Assembly (NCBI GenBank): GCA_028565635.1
Contig: JAOXYB010022192.1
Span: 6,239 to 16,988, forward strand
Direction of reading: 5' to 3'
Length of the DNA stretch: 10,750 nt
DNA from: Phoronis ovalis
Taxonomy: Eukaryota > Phoronida > Phoronidae
Shown here piece by piece: positions 1 to 6,865 of the stretch (positions are counted from its first letter, which is position 1; each line of letters starts with the position of its first letter). The notes beneath the pieces were generated by a model. That model did no database searches and had not been told where the DNA came from. It saw only the letters and a list, made by a program, of their open reading frames with translations. A program made the position numbers and the translations under genes.

Positions 1-1150
1 CATGATTGAAATTGACTAACTATTCGAACTATTCAGAATGATAAAGGATTGGAACAGGTTTTATCGGGGTTTAATTTATATACTATAATAAATGATTCAC
101 TTGTTTAACCAATTAAAAAAGACATTAAAAAAGGCAAGGATTACAACAAACTTTAACAAATTATGTTTGGGGGGACGGTGAGGGAAAGTTTTTGTATTAA
201 TTTCTTCAGGATATCATTGTTTGGTATTTTTAAGGAATTTTTTTTTTGAACATTTTTGGAAAAGAGAATTTTCGGTGGCCATTTTTTCTGGTTCATTATC
301 TCGATAATTGTTTAATCACAATAACCAAATAATTGATCAAAGACTTGAAAACTTCGGTAAAAAATTATATGCACTCTTAGTAATTATTAGTGCAGATTTC
401 TGGTATAACATTCCAAACAAAATGTTTTGGGTTTATACTTATTATTTTGACCACTGGCCTATGAAATTTAGATTTAAAAGCAATCCTTTATAGACTCGAA
501 TGTCAACTTCACAATGGACATCATGCAACATATAATTATCAATATTGCAACTGAGGTTGAACAATTACATCAACAAAATTATTCAAAATTAACATACAGC
601 ACCCGCACACAGCTTCAATGAAACCTGATGTCAAGCAGCTACAGAATAATACAAAATTACAGAGCGATTAAAGTTGCGTAAACAACAATAAGAAGTTTTT
701 TTATTCAACAACTGCCAATCATTAGGATTTCCACCGGATTGTTTTTATTTTTTTTTATTGCAAAAAGAATAGATGATACAAAAATAAGAACGAGAAATAC
801 AAAAAGGAAGCAATACAAAACAACAAAAGAACGAACAATACAAAAAGAAACTAGTTACCCAAAATTAGAAGTAATGTGAAACTAGGATATATAAAACTCT
901 AAGCCTAGTGTGAAACGTTTGTACCTTATATATAAACTATTTTTACAATTTATGTATAGGACCAGTATTGTTTTGATTTTACAATTTACAAGGATCAAAG
1001 ACCAGAGAGAGCTTCGAACAGAGTCTTTATTTTAATTCGGTAAATATTAAAATATCAAATCGTATGAAAAACAATTTGATCTTCGAAAGCGAGTTACGCA
1101 GCTTTTCTATTTTAAAAGCTCTAAAGCTTTTTGTTTCATACATGACAGGT
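1..1150. other. AT-rich non-coding stretch, no gene seen
   Basis: I found no open frame with protein-like composition and no convincing splice pair. The only notable item is the A-rich block at 758-852. Confidence 0.6.
758..852 (+). repeat. A-rich low-complexity block with ATACAAAA motif
   Basis: ATACAAAA recurs at about 776, 797, 813 and 837 with irregular spacing of 16-24 bases in a purine-rich strand, directly after a T-rich run (741-759). It looks like degenerate low-complexity DNA, perhaps the remains of a retroelement tail. Confidence 0.45.
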
Positions 1151-1249
1151 AATTAAGTATCAATGTAACACCCCCTGGAAACTGTCATTCAAGGCTACTA
1201 TATACATATACGCTCAATGGACCCCCTTTTTAGCCCCGCATTTTCCCCA

Positions 1250-1487
1250 TTTACCACGGGGTATGTTTTTCACACTTCACACAGTCTTATTGACCTCACG
1301 GATTTTTTTTCCTCGATGGATATTTACTACAGGTATATTTTCAAAAAATAAATATTCTGTTCTATTCTTGGAAACACATTTACGACTTATATGGTCAATT
1401 AAGGTCCGTAAATTTTCAAATATATCATTTGAGAATTATTTCCATAGGGTATATATTTTAACAAGTGATTTTACCACAGGGTATATA
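1250..1487 (+). repeat. Weakly repeated TTTACCACRGGGTATAT motif
   Basis: Similar 16-17 base strings occur near 1250 (TTTACCACGGGGTATGT), 1323 (TTTACTACAGGTATAT), 1439 (TTTCCATAGGGTATAT) and 1470 (TTTTACCACAGGGTATAT). Spacing is irregular (about 73, 116 and 31). An 85-codon open frame covers the stretch but looks like a by-product of the repeat. Confidence 0.35.
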
Positions 1488-1646
1488 GCGGACCTACTTA
1501 CGACAAGCCTAAAAGAATGAAATATTGCATAATAAATATTACGTGATAAATAGTACAGTATCGTTATATGAAACATAATTGTTAAAACTTGTATAACCTT
1601 TCCAAAAATGCATACTATCCATCTCCGTGATCACTTCATTTTGGTT

Positions 1647-1703
1647 ATGAAAAAAATATATATTGTAGTGGCACTCTGTATCTCTTCAAGTTCACTTGTT
1701 TAA
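1647..1703 (+). CDS. Signal-peptide-like short open frame
   Basis: The ATG at 1647 opens MKKIYIVVALCISSSSLV and then a TAA at 1701. The shape (two Lys, a hydrophobic core with one Cys, small residues) is that of a signal peptide. Thirty-five bases past the stop is a near-perfect donor, CATTCCAG then GTGAGT (exon end 1738), but using it would keep the stop. A weak donor inside the frame (TCAA then GTTCAC, exon end 1689) would leave one base and fit the candidate exon at 2069-2121 in phase. Either this is a broken or chance leader, or the weak donor is used, or 1739 ends a 5' untranslated exon. Confidence 0.22.
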   Translation: MKKIYIVVALCISSSSLV

Positions 1704-1738
1704 ACCCGTCCTTTTACTTATAATCCCATCCATTCCAG

Positions 1739-2068
1739 GTGAGTTTATTTATGTATTCATCTTGTCACTGCTATTACATAATGTTTGAATGCTACCATGG
1801 TAACTCTCTGACGCTCATTAATATTTCGATTCATTGCATTTCATTTTAATGTAATGCTTTTGTGAGGAAGTCGAAAACAATTATGAAACTGAACAGCTGT
1901 AAACATCCATTCTGACGTGATATCCACAGCGGTTTGCTCAAGCCTGTGATGATAGATGAGATACCAGTAAAAGTAACTGCTACAGTTTACAGATTATAAT
2001 TCAAACCAAGTTTATTACGACCAACTCTGTGAAAGACATTGAATTATATTTAATTTTTAAATTTGTAG
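1739..2068 (+). other. Non-coding stretch between the two plus-strand candidates
   Basis: It begins with GTGAGT and ends with TTTGTAG, so it has the ends expected of an intron of 330 bases. I see no open frame or repeat inside, apart from the 16-base string shared with the region near 5006. Confidence 0.3.
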
Positions 2069-2121
2069 GAATTTGTGATCTAGAAAATGAAGATATACGA
2101 CTTGGCAGAGGTATTACTAAG
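2069..2121 (+). CDS. Possible short exon, PAN/apple-like start
   Basis: This 53-base stretch is bounded by a good acceptor (TTTTTAAATTTGTAG) and a good donor (ACTAAG then GTAAGG). Only one frame is open throughout: entering with two bases, it reads ICDLENEDIRLGRGITK. The pattern Cys, E-N, D-I, G, I is like the first strand of PAN/apple domains, but the match is short. A second reading uses the ATG at 2088 (AAAATGA context), giving MKIYDLAEVLL and making the exon a 5' end. No following exon could be found in either phase. Treat as a candidate only. Confidence 0.3.
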
Positions 2122-2429
2122 GTAAGGATACAAATTTAGGATAATAAATAACGGTTACATAGTTTGTTGCGCATATCAATGGCACAAAGTAAAAATGTGT
2201 AGATTTTACCATGATTTTAAGAGGTAGACCCTTTCAGATAGTTGTAACACTGGCGTTTCCACCCAGATCGAAGTCGGCTAACAATTCACGGGATCAATCC
2301 TTATATACTGGGACTAATACCCGGGGACTAATATAACCAATTAAGTTATATAGGACAGTACAGGGGTTAATTTCCAAATATTGCAGGGAGGATCATCCCG
2401 CACTAGTCCTAGCGGCTATATGACCTCCA

Positions 2430-2608
2430 AAACTCACCCCTTTCCTGAATAAAGGGGGAATTTTGCGTTGGGTGCGAACGCACCCCTTTTGAAATGGGGG
2501 TAACCCACGTAGTGTTAACGCACCCCCCTTTTGAAATGGGAGGACCATTAACGTAATGTTAACGCACCCCCCTTTTGAAATAGTAAACGCACCCCCTTTG
2601 AAATGACG
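2430..2608 (-). repeat. C-rich tandem array, unit AACGCACCCCCCTTTTGAAAT
   Basis: The anchor AACGCACCCC occurs at 2477, 2517, 2561 and 2586, spaced 40, 44 and 25, each followed by CTTTTGAAAT or CTTTGAAAT; a more diverged unit precedes it (ACTCACCCCTTTCCTGAATA, about 2433). A further isolated unit lies at 2801-2818 (AACGTACCCCCTTTTGAA). CCCCTTTTGAAATGGGG is nearly self-complementary. The minus-strand open frame here (2614-2393) is a reading of the repeat and not a gene. Confidence 0.75.
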
Positions 2609-2630
2609 CGCCACTGACCGCAGAGGGCGT

Positions 2631-2726
2631 TTTTTTTTGCTTGTCAGTTTAATTTGGGAGCACGGAGACGTGAAATGTCCTTTTTCTTTTTTTTTTGCTT
2701 GTCAATTTTTTCTGCCAGCACGGAGA
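2631..2726 (+). repeat. Two-copy direct repeat, offset 58 bases
   Basis: A run of T, then TTGCTTGTCA, about 14 bases, then AGCACGGAGA occurs at 2631-2668 and again at 2688-2726. Both anchor strings are displaced by exactly 58. Together with the neighbouring C-rich array it looks like the remains of a complex repetitive element. Confidence 0.6.
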
Positions 2727-2829
2727 GGTTTCGGCAACCTTTTTTTGGCCGGATTACTGAACTGATATTTTCTCAAATCGGTAATTCTCAAAACACCACA
2801 AACGTACCCCCTTTTGAAAAAGTGTCTGA

Positions 2830-3760
2830 CAGCCCTGGAGGTGCAGGCTATGATCCATTGGAAAATGTTGTATGTTGTTACTCATTTTGCAACTTGATTG
2901 TCTCCCATCTGTCTTCTGGCAAAAATAATAAAATTTATAAAAAAAAGTGAAAACGTGCCCTTGAAGTAGAATACGTTGTAAGAAACTGTGTTTCTGTATG
3001 ATATACCTAAAACTTATAACTAATTTAGTTATAGTAATCACTCAAAATATTTGGCATGACAGAATAACCATAACTAGCAGAACGACTATTAACAGTGGCA
3101 ACTTAATGAAGCACAATTACCTGTAATTTATACCTGGGAATTTTTATCGTAATACTTGTCTTGCTTCGCTAACATGATATATATTCACTGATCTAAAAGT
3201 CGTCCGCTTATCGGATTTATCAAAAATTGCTGTAGATAAGATAACAACATTCGTTAACCTTATTTGTGAATAAGTAAGGAATGTGAACAACAACATTACA
3301 ATTTTTTTTTGTATCTCCTGTTCCTTGTCACCCTGAAATTTATATGTTATTTTTAACGTTTTAGTGAAAAAAAAAATTAAAACATTTTTTTTATCGGCGT
3401 GAGTGATATAGTACCTAGCAGGATCCCAAATTTCATAATTTTCAAATAAACCGATTTGTAGGAAAGTTCTTGTTTCTAAAATCAGCATTATAATTATCCT
3501 TGTCAATGATCATCTCCAATTATAATCGCTTTCATGTACTTATGATGTGCATAAATACTGAATTGGTACACCGCACACATTCATTGTATGACGTAATGGT
3601 ACATGTAAGTCTATTTGGGTTTCCTGCTTACGGCTATAGGGAGTTTGTAATGGGGATTTGCAAAACAGATTGGAAGAAAAAACAAAACAAAAAAATTATT
3701 AAAAAAAATTCCCTATTCCTTAAGAAATTCCCCCTTCCAAAAATCAACTCAAAAATATCC
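2830..3760. other. AT-rich stretch, no gene seen
   Basis: Open frames of about 100-120 codons occur on both strands (for example 3506-3144 minus and 3500-3859 plus) but are Lys/Ile/Phe-rich with no recognisable domain, overlap each other or a repeat, and are expected by chance at this base composition. Confidence 0.55.
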
Positions 3761-3767
3761 AACTTAA

Positions 3768-4020
3768 ATTTATTTAAATCTCTCGAATCTCTAATACTTA
3801 GCCAACTTTATATGTTGAATCTCTTGAATATCAAACAAGTAGCCAACTTTACATTTTGAATCTCTAATAAATGTAGATGCTTTATGTTTTGGTTCTCTCA
3901 AATCTCTAATAAGTAGCCAACTTTGCGTTTGAATCACTCGAATCTCTAATTAGTAGCCAACTGTATTTAAAACTCTTGAATTTTTCGGCCGGGATATCTA
4001 ATAGTAGACAAATTTAAGTT
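3768..4020 (+). repeat. Minisatellite, unit about 40 bases
   Basis: The unit is roughly GAATCTCTCGAATCTCTAAT then AAGTAGCCAACTTTATATTTT. The anchor GCCAACT occurs at 3801, 3842, 3916 and 3956; spacings are 41, 74 (two shorter units, the middle one decayed) and 40. The last unit decays after 3975. The reverse complement of its core (AAGTAGCCAACTTTAT) also occurs alone at 8467-8482. Confidence 0.7.
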
Positions 4021-4220
4021 GGTAAATCACTTGATATATTAGGAGAGTAGAAATCGTGATGGTAACTGCTGTGTTTTTTTAGTAAATATAATTCAAAAAA
4101 CATTTTAATCAGCGAATCAACTGGTATTATTAGTAAATGTTTGACAGCGTCATATATCAAAAATCATTGGTTTCATTAAACATTAAAATGTACAACTTGT
4201 GTAGAACATCAAAAGGTTAA

Positions 4221-4293
4221 AGGTAGCCCATGACCACGACAGATAGGTTAAGCAAAGAGGTCGACCCCGGGTCGATCCCCCGGCGTCGATCCA
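4221..4293 (+). mobile_element. tRNA-derived SINE-like head
   Basis: A GC-rich island in AT-rich DNA. It contains GGTTAAGC (4246-4253), typical of the A-box side of tRNA-derived SINEs, and then CCCCGGGTCGATCCCCCGG (4265-4283), which reads as a tRNA T-arm: a CCGGG/CCCGG stem enclosing TCGATC, equivalent to the polymerase III B box GGTTCGANNCC with one T missing. No full cloverleaf can be folded, so it is not a working tRNA gene. No tail is evident and the element may be truncated. It lies just past the poly(A) signal of the CTHRC1-like gene. Confidence 0.45.
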
Positions 4294-4346
4294 ACTGCTG
4301 ATTTATTAGTGTGTCAGTTTCAACAAGCATACTTGTAATATTTTGT

Positions 4347-4352
4347 TTTATT
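4347..4352 (-). terminator. Poly(A) signal AATAAA of the CTHRC1-like gene
   Basis: AATAAA occurs 80 bases after the TAG stop on the minus strand, followed within about 20 bases by a GT-rich stretch (ATGCTTGTTG). The 3' untranslated region would be about 100 bases. It is the first AATAAA past the stop. Confidence 0.6.
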
Positions 4353-4431
4353 AATGGAAATTAAAATATGCCGATGCATTCACTACCAATCTTATAATTT
4401 GGAAGACTTGTATAGTCCCAATAACATATTT

Positions 4432-4592
4432 CTATAGTGAGCCTGAGAAAGGACCGAGAACTTCTTCCACGTACATGAGGCTTGTACTTTTCCAACCAAT
4501 GTTGTAGTTCCCAGCAGCACGGCCATCAGGGCAATTTCCAACGTGGAGTGAAACGGTATATTGTCCTCTTGATAATTTGCACACTCCGCCAA
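4432..4592 (-). CDS. Exon 4: end of the CTHRC1-like domain, with stop codon
   Basis: The exon starts after TTGTTTCTAACAG. The single base left by exon 3 plus its first two bases make one codon (Phe), and the frame then reads GGVCKLSRGQYTVSLHVGNC, continues through GRAAGNYNIGWKSTSLMYVE and ends at TAG (4434-4432). This matches the CTHRC1 closing segment: EGLC, then DVAIWVGTC, then STGWNSVS, then IIEEL. Two conserved Cys are present (GVC and GNC). A longer open frame in another register covers the same bases (4592-4392) but has no family similarity and is a shadow. Stop, reading phase and family end-point all agree. Confidence 0.9.
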
Positions 4593-6529
4593 CTGTTAGA
4601 AACAATTAAAAAAGCCATAGCGTAAACGTTAGGTATATTAGTGCCTATTGTGACCTTGAAATCAGAAGGTCATGTAAAGGTAAGATGCATGTTAGGTTAT
4701 TTGAAATTGTTCAGGAAAAAATTCCAAAAGGTTTGTATTATATGCAATTAGGCAATGTACACACACAGATATAAGATGTGTATCTATTGTTTTCAAAGCA
4801 ATGATTAAAAATGGCAGGGCCCGTGAAGAACGGCTATTCGTATGTCGTAATCGGTGGATGTTGAAAAAAAATCGACATTCGGTAATGTTATTTAAGAAAT
4901 ATCGTAGCGAGAAGTTACACCCTTGGCTACACTAAAAGGCCTAATACCTACTTATATAGTTAACGCAAAAAAATAGTAAACTTAGTGGCTAAAAACAGTA
5001 CTGGCCAGTAAAAGTAACTGACCAGCATAGTGAATATTGAAGCATTTACTATAATTATAATACTTCACAGGAGACATAAAATCACTTGTTTGAATAGTTC
5101 TACAAGAATGATAATATTTTAAACAAAACAAATTAAAATTATTGATAACTCACACACTGCGGGGAAAGCTAGATCGTCTTGAGGATCCGCAGTATAAATC
5201 ACTGCGTTTACGGAAACAGGATAACATTCTCGTCCGTTAAATTCAAACCAAAAGCGTTTACAACGCGGACCATCGGAGGCATGATTAATGTTTAAATTCC
5301 CTTGAAATGTTACTCGGACAAGACTCAACGGAAACTTTTTTTTAAATGTGAGAGCCTGAAAAATAGAAGACACTATACTACTATCTCCTACTAAAACAGA
5401 TGTGCTTCACGATAAAGTCTAGTCACTATACACTCGGTGCAATTTTCAAAAATATATTTGCATGTACTATAGATGTGTAGTAAAAGGATCTCAATCAATG
5501 GGAAAAATTTGTGTTTTTCGAATTTTAATTTTTAAAAAATGTAAGTCTAAACCATTGTACCAACACAGTTGAAACTAGACAAAAATAGTTTTCATACATA
5601 AATCTACAAAAAAGTGTCAATTTTTAGAAATTTTGTTTAGTTTAAAAGTTATGAATTTTCAAAGTTGAAGACAAGATTTTGCTGATTTTGATACCAGTCT
5701 TAAATTTAAAAACAAGTATATATAACTTTTGCACATTAGCAAAATTTTAAAAATCCGAGGCAATGTTTTATAGATATATGTATGTATGTATAGCTCATTT
5801 ACGCAAAGTTTCAAGTCCGATCTGTAGATGCAGGGGTTTCTGACATATTTTTTCGAAAATTAAAATTCGAAAAATATATTTTTCCCCAAAAAATGGCCTT
5901 TTTCAGATCATATGGCCGAATTCAAACTTTTGAACACTATTATTTGTAAAGTTTAGAGTATTAACTTTTTAAAAATATCTATCTCTTCATTTTAATTACT
6001 AAACCATAGGTTGAAATGTATAAAAAGAAATATACGCATCTATACCTGTATAATACCTTGAGGCTTTGATTCTTCGGTGGTCCATCTCCTAACGGCCACA
6101 TTAGGTTCATATCGTCCTTAAAATAGGTAATCGTTATATTAAGTACAGTAGAAAATATAATTGTATCACACAAAAATAATGACTTTATGCTTGATAGAAA
6201 TCAATTCTATCTGCCGTGAATGTTCATAAATCCTTAAACAAAATCTTAAATACCTGGACATAAACGTTATTAAAATAAAATACAATAACCATTCGAGGAA
6301 ATTTACTAATTACTGTATTTATCTATCGATACAAACACGTAGATGTGTTTTTACCAATTGTCAGCTCCAGTTTCTGCATCCTTTGTTGAAGACTTGTCAT
6401 CTCTTTTGTCATCAAGTCCAACTTAGTAGTTATTGTTTTGTCATCTGCACCAGCAGCATCATTATGCACAACAGTAGAAATTGAGGCAACAAGTGCCAGC
6501 AAAACTTGATATCTAAATGTTATCATCAT
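4432..6529 (-). CDS. CTHRC1-like secreted protein, multi-exon gene (coding span)
   Basis: The gene encodes a small secreted protein of about 200 residues. Exon 1 (6529-6355) gives a signal peptide and coiled coil. Exons at 6116-6057, 5355-5154 and 4592-4432 together give a domain resembling the C-terminal globular domain of CTHRC1. Shared landmarks are a Trp at the domain start, a TF-K run, LVRVTFQG (LRVLFSG in CTHRC1), FWFEFNGREC (WYFTFNGAEC), NAVIY (EAIIY), GGVC (EGLC), VGNC (VGTC) and a closing GW-S (GW-SVS) region. CTHRC1 is an extracellular protein that trimerises through a collagen stalk; here no Gly-X-Y repeat is seen and a coiled coil precedes the domain. Human CTHRC1 has 243 residues, so this one is shorter. 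The last two junctions are phase-consistent, but exon 1 to exon 2 is not (see findings). The function, extracellular matrix or lectin-like recognition, is inferred. I am confident of the domain and less so of the full model. Confidence 0.8.
4593..5153 (-). other. Intron between exons 3 and 4 (phase 1)
   Basis: The intron runs from GTGAGT to TTTCTAACAG, 561 bases. It splits the codon between the AV of exon 3 and the GGVC of exon 4. I see no open frame or clear repeat inside, except a 16-base string (CCAGTAAAAGTAACTG near 5006) that also occurs near 1966. Confidence 0.75.
5154..5355 (-). CDS. Exon 3: core of the CTHRC1-like domain
   Basis: The exon is 202 bases, entering in phase 0 after TCTATTTTTCAG and leaving one base before GTGAGT. 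It encodes 67 residues with the most recognisable part of the family: LTFKKKF, LVRVTFQGNL, then PRCKRFWFEFNGREC, then VSVNAVIYTADPQ. The two Cys in the middle (GPRC and GREC) match conserved CTHRC1 positions and probably pair or link to the Cys of exon 4. The open frame runs a little beyond both splice sites, but those extensions do not match the family. This is the strongest single piece of evidence in the window for a real gene. Confidence 0.9.
5356..6056 (-). other. Intron between exons 2 and 3 (phase 0), carrying a MITE-like element
   Basis: The intron runs from GTATTA to TTTTTCAG and is 701 bases, the largest in the gene. Its middle is occupied by an inverted-repeat element at about 5500-5887. 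Outside that element it is AT-rich with no coding signal. Confidence 0.65.
5500..5887. mobile_element. MITE-like element with imperfect terminal inverted repeats
   Basis: The left end, 5500-5546, reads GGGAAAAATTTGTGTTTTTC and goes on to CGAATTTTAATTTTTAAAAA. The reverse complement of 5841-5887 reads GGGGAAAAATATATTTTTCG and then AATTTTAATTTTCGAAAAAA. The two arms align over about 45 bases with few differences, including the shared core TTTTTCGAATTTTAATT. There is no open frame between them, so this would be a non-autonomous element of about 390 bases. I could not find a clear target-site duplication. It sits in an intron of the CTHRC1-like gene. The AT-rich arms leave some room for chance, but the shared CGAATTTTAATT core makes that less likely. 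Confidence 0.45.
6057..6116 (-). CDS. Exon 2: start of the CTHRC1-like domain
   Basis: This 60-base exon encodes DDMNLMWPLGDGPPKNQSLK. The acceptor is TTACCTATTTTAAG with a plausible branch sequence upstream; the donor is CTCAAG then GTATTA. It is read in phase 0 at both ends. Joined to the next exon, the Trp and the spacing to the following TF-K motif match the first strand of the CTHRC1 C-terminal domain (human: W, then about 15 residues, then CTFTK). The two Cys that bracket this stretch in CTHRC1, one two residues before the Trp and one just before TF, are both replaced here, by Leu and Leu. The exon is short and weakly conserved, so the call relies on spacing, splice sites and matching phase with exon 3. 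Confidence 0.65.
6254..6312 (-). CDS. Possible small exon between exons 1 and 2 (speculative)
   Basis: The exon would begin after ATACAG (6318-6313), end with CCAG before GTATTT, and have length 59. It accepts the single leftover base of exon 1, stays open throughout and ends on a full codon, so it would repair the frame between exon 1 and the exon at 6116-6057. The donor is strong. The objection is that the intron before it would be only 42 bases (6354-6313) with a poor pyrimidine tract, which is very short for an animal. The encoded peptide is hydrophobic and resembles nothing I know in the CTHRC1 family. Confidence 0.2.
6355..6529 (-). CDS. Exon 1: signal peptide plus coiled-coil stalk
   Basis: Translation from the ATG at 6529 starts MMITFRYQVLLALVASISTV: a short polar start, then a hydrophobic core at about residues 9-21, with a likely cleavage around residues 22-27. 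A second ATG follows at once, so the exact start is uncertain by one codon. Residues 33-58 form a coiled coil with hydrophobics I33, L37, M40, M44, L47, M51, L54 and I58, spaced 4-3-4-3-4-3-4 with no break. The exon is taken to end at 6355, before GTAAAA, leaving one base of a split codon. The heptad register runs right up to that point, which supports the exon being coding to its end. The frame meets a stop 10 codons past I58 if read on, so splicing is needed. The 5' leader is about 29 bases. Confidence 0.8.
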
Positions 6530-6553
6530 TTGAAAGGACTGGATATGTTTTAC

Positions 6554-6589
6554 GATTTGATTTGGTTGCAGGCCAAACCTGTTTATATA
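6554..6589 (-). promoter_or_regulatory. Core promoter of the CTHRC1-like gene: TATA box and initiator
   Basis: TATATAAA lies at 6589-6582 on the minus strand. TCAAATC at 6560-6554 fits the animal initiator pattern YYANWYY, placing the start of transcription at the A at 6558, 31 bases from the first base of the TATA box. The ATG follows 29 bases later. Both elements and both spacings are what a TATA-type gene should show. Such promoters are typical of regulated or tissue-restricted genes, which is inference here. Confidence 0.65.
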
Positions 6590-6719
6590 CTATTAATGCA
6601 GTGAACTAACGTTTTTTTTAGGGAGATCGTACATTACTATTGTGATATTAATTTAATGAATGATTGTAAATAGCAACATTTCTTAGCTAGCTATGATTCA
6701 AATGTATGTATTACATTCA

Positions 6720-6865
6720 CTAGACTAATTTTGTTCGTTGGTTCGCTGGGATGAGACCAGTCGTGTTTCCACTCAGTCTCGTTGCGCAGCTCTCACTCAG
6801 GGTAAACATGACACCATGACCTGAAGCACAATGCCAACGGACAAATTGAAAGGAGGCCGGAGATT
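6720..6865 (-). CDS. Possible terminal exon of an unidentified upstream gene
   Basis: A strong acceptor (TTTCATCTTTGTATCACAG, 6884-6866) is followed by a 47-residue open frame to TAG at 6722-6720, entering with two bases of a split codon. An ATTAAA poly(A) signal follows at 6657-6652. The peptide is of mixed composition with two Cys and ends with ATRLSGNTTGLIPANQ, faintly like the end of an SH3 domain (RL-G-TGLIPANYV) but lacking the usual Trp pair. The stretch is clearly less AT-rich than its surroundings. No upstream partner exon was found. It could instead be part of a repeat: the opposite strand also has a small open frame (6831-6977, starting MPTDKLKGGRRFCDTKMKRK). Identity unknown. Confidence 0.28.

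Noticed and set aside
2393-2614. Minus-strand open frame with repeated FQKG motifs
   Set aside because: The peptide repeat comes from the C-rich tandem array; unit spacings of 40, 44 and 25 do not keep one frame.
3144-3506. Minus-strand open frame of 120 codons
   Set aside because: AT-driven composition rich in Ile, Phe and Lys, no domain, non-ATG start and overlap with another chance frame.
3666-3711. A-rich run resembling a retrotransposon poly(A) tail
   Set aside because: No element body upstream and no target-site duplication; ordinary low complexity.
3500-3859. Plus-strand open frame of 119 codons
   Set aside because: Its second half is a reading of A-rich DNA and the minisatellite; no recognisable motif.
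4221-4293. Functional tRNA gene
   Set aside because: The T-arm-like part is present but the acceptor stem, D-arm and anticodon arm cannot be folded, and a T-loop base is missing.
4392-4592. Minus-strand open frame of 66 codons over exon 4
   Set aside because: It is in the wrong register: the next frame gives the CTHRC1-like ending, matches the phase of exon 3 and stops at 4432.
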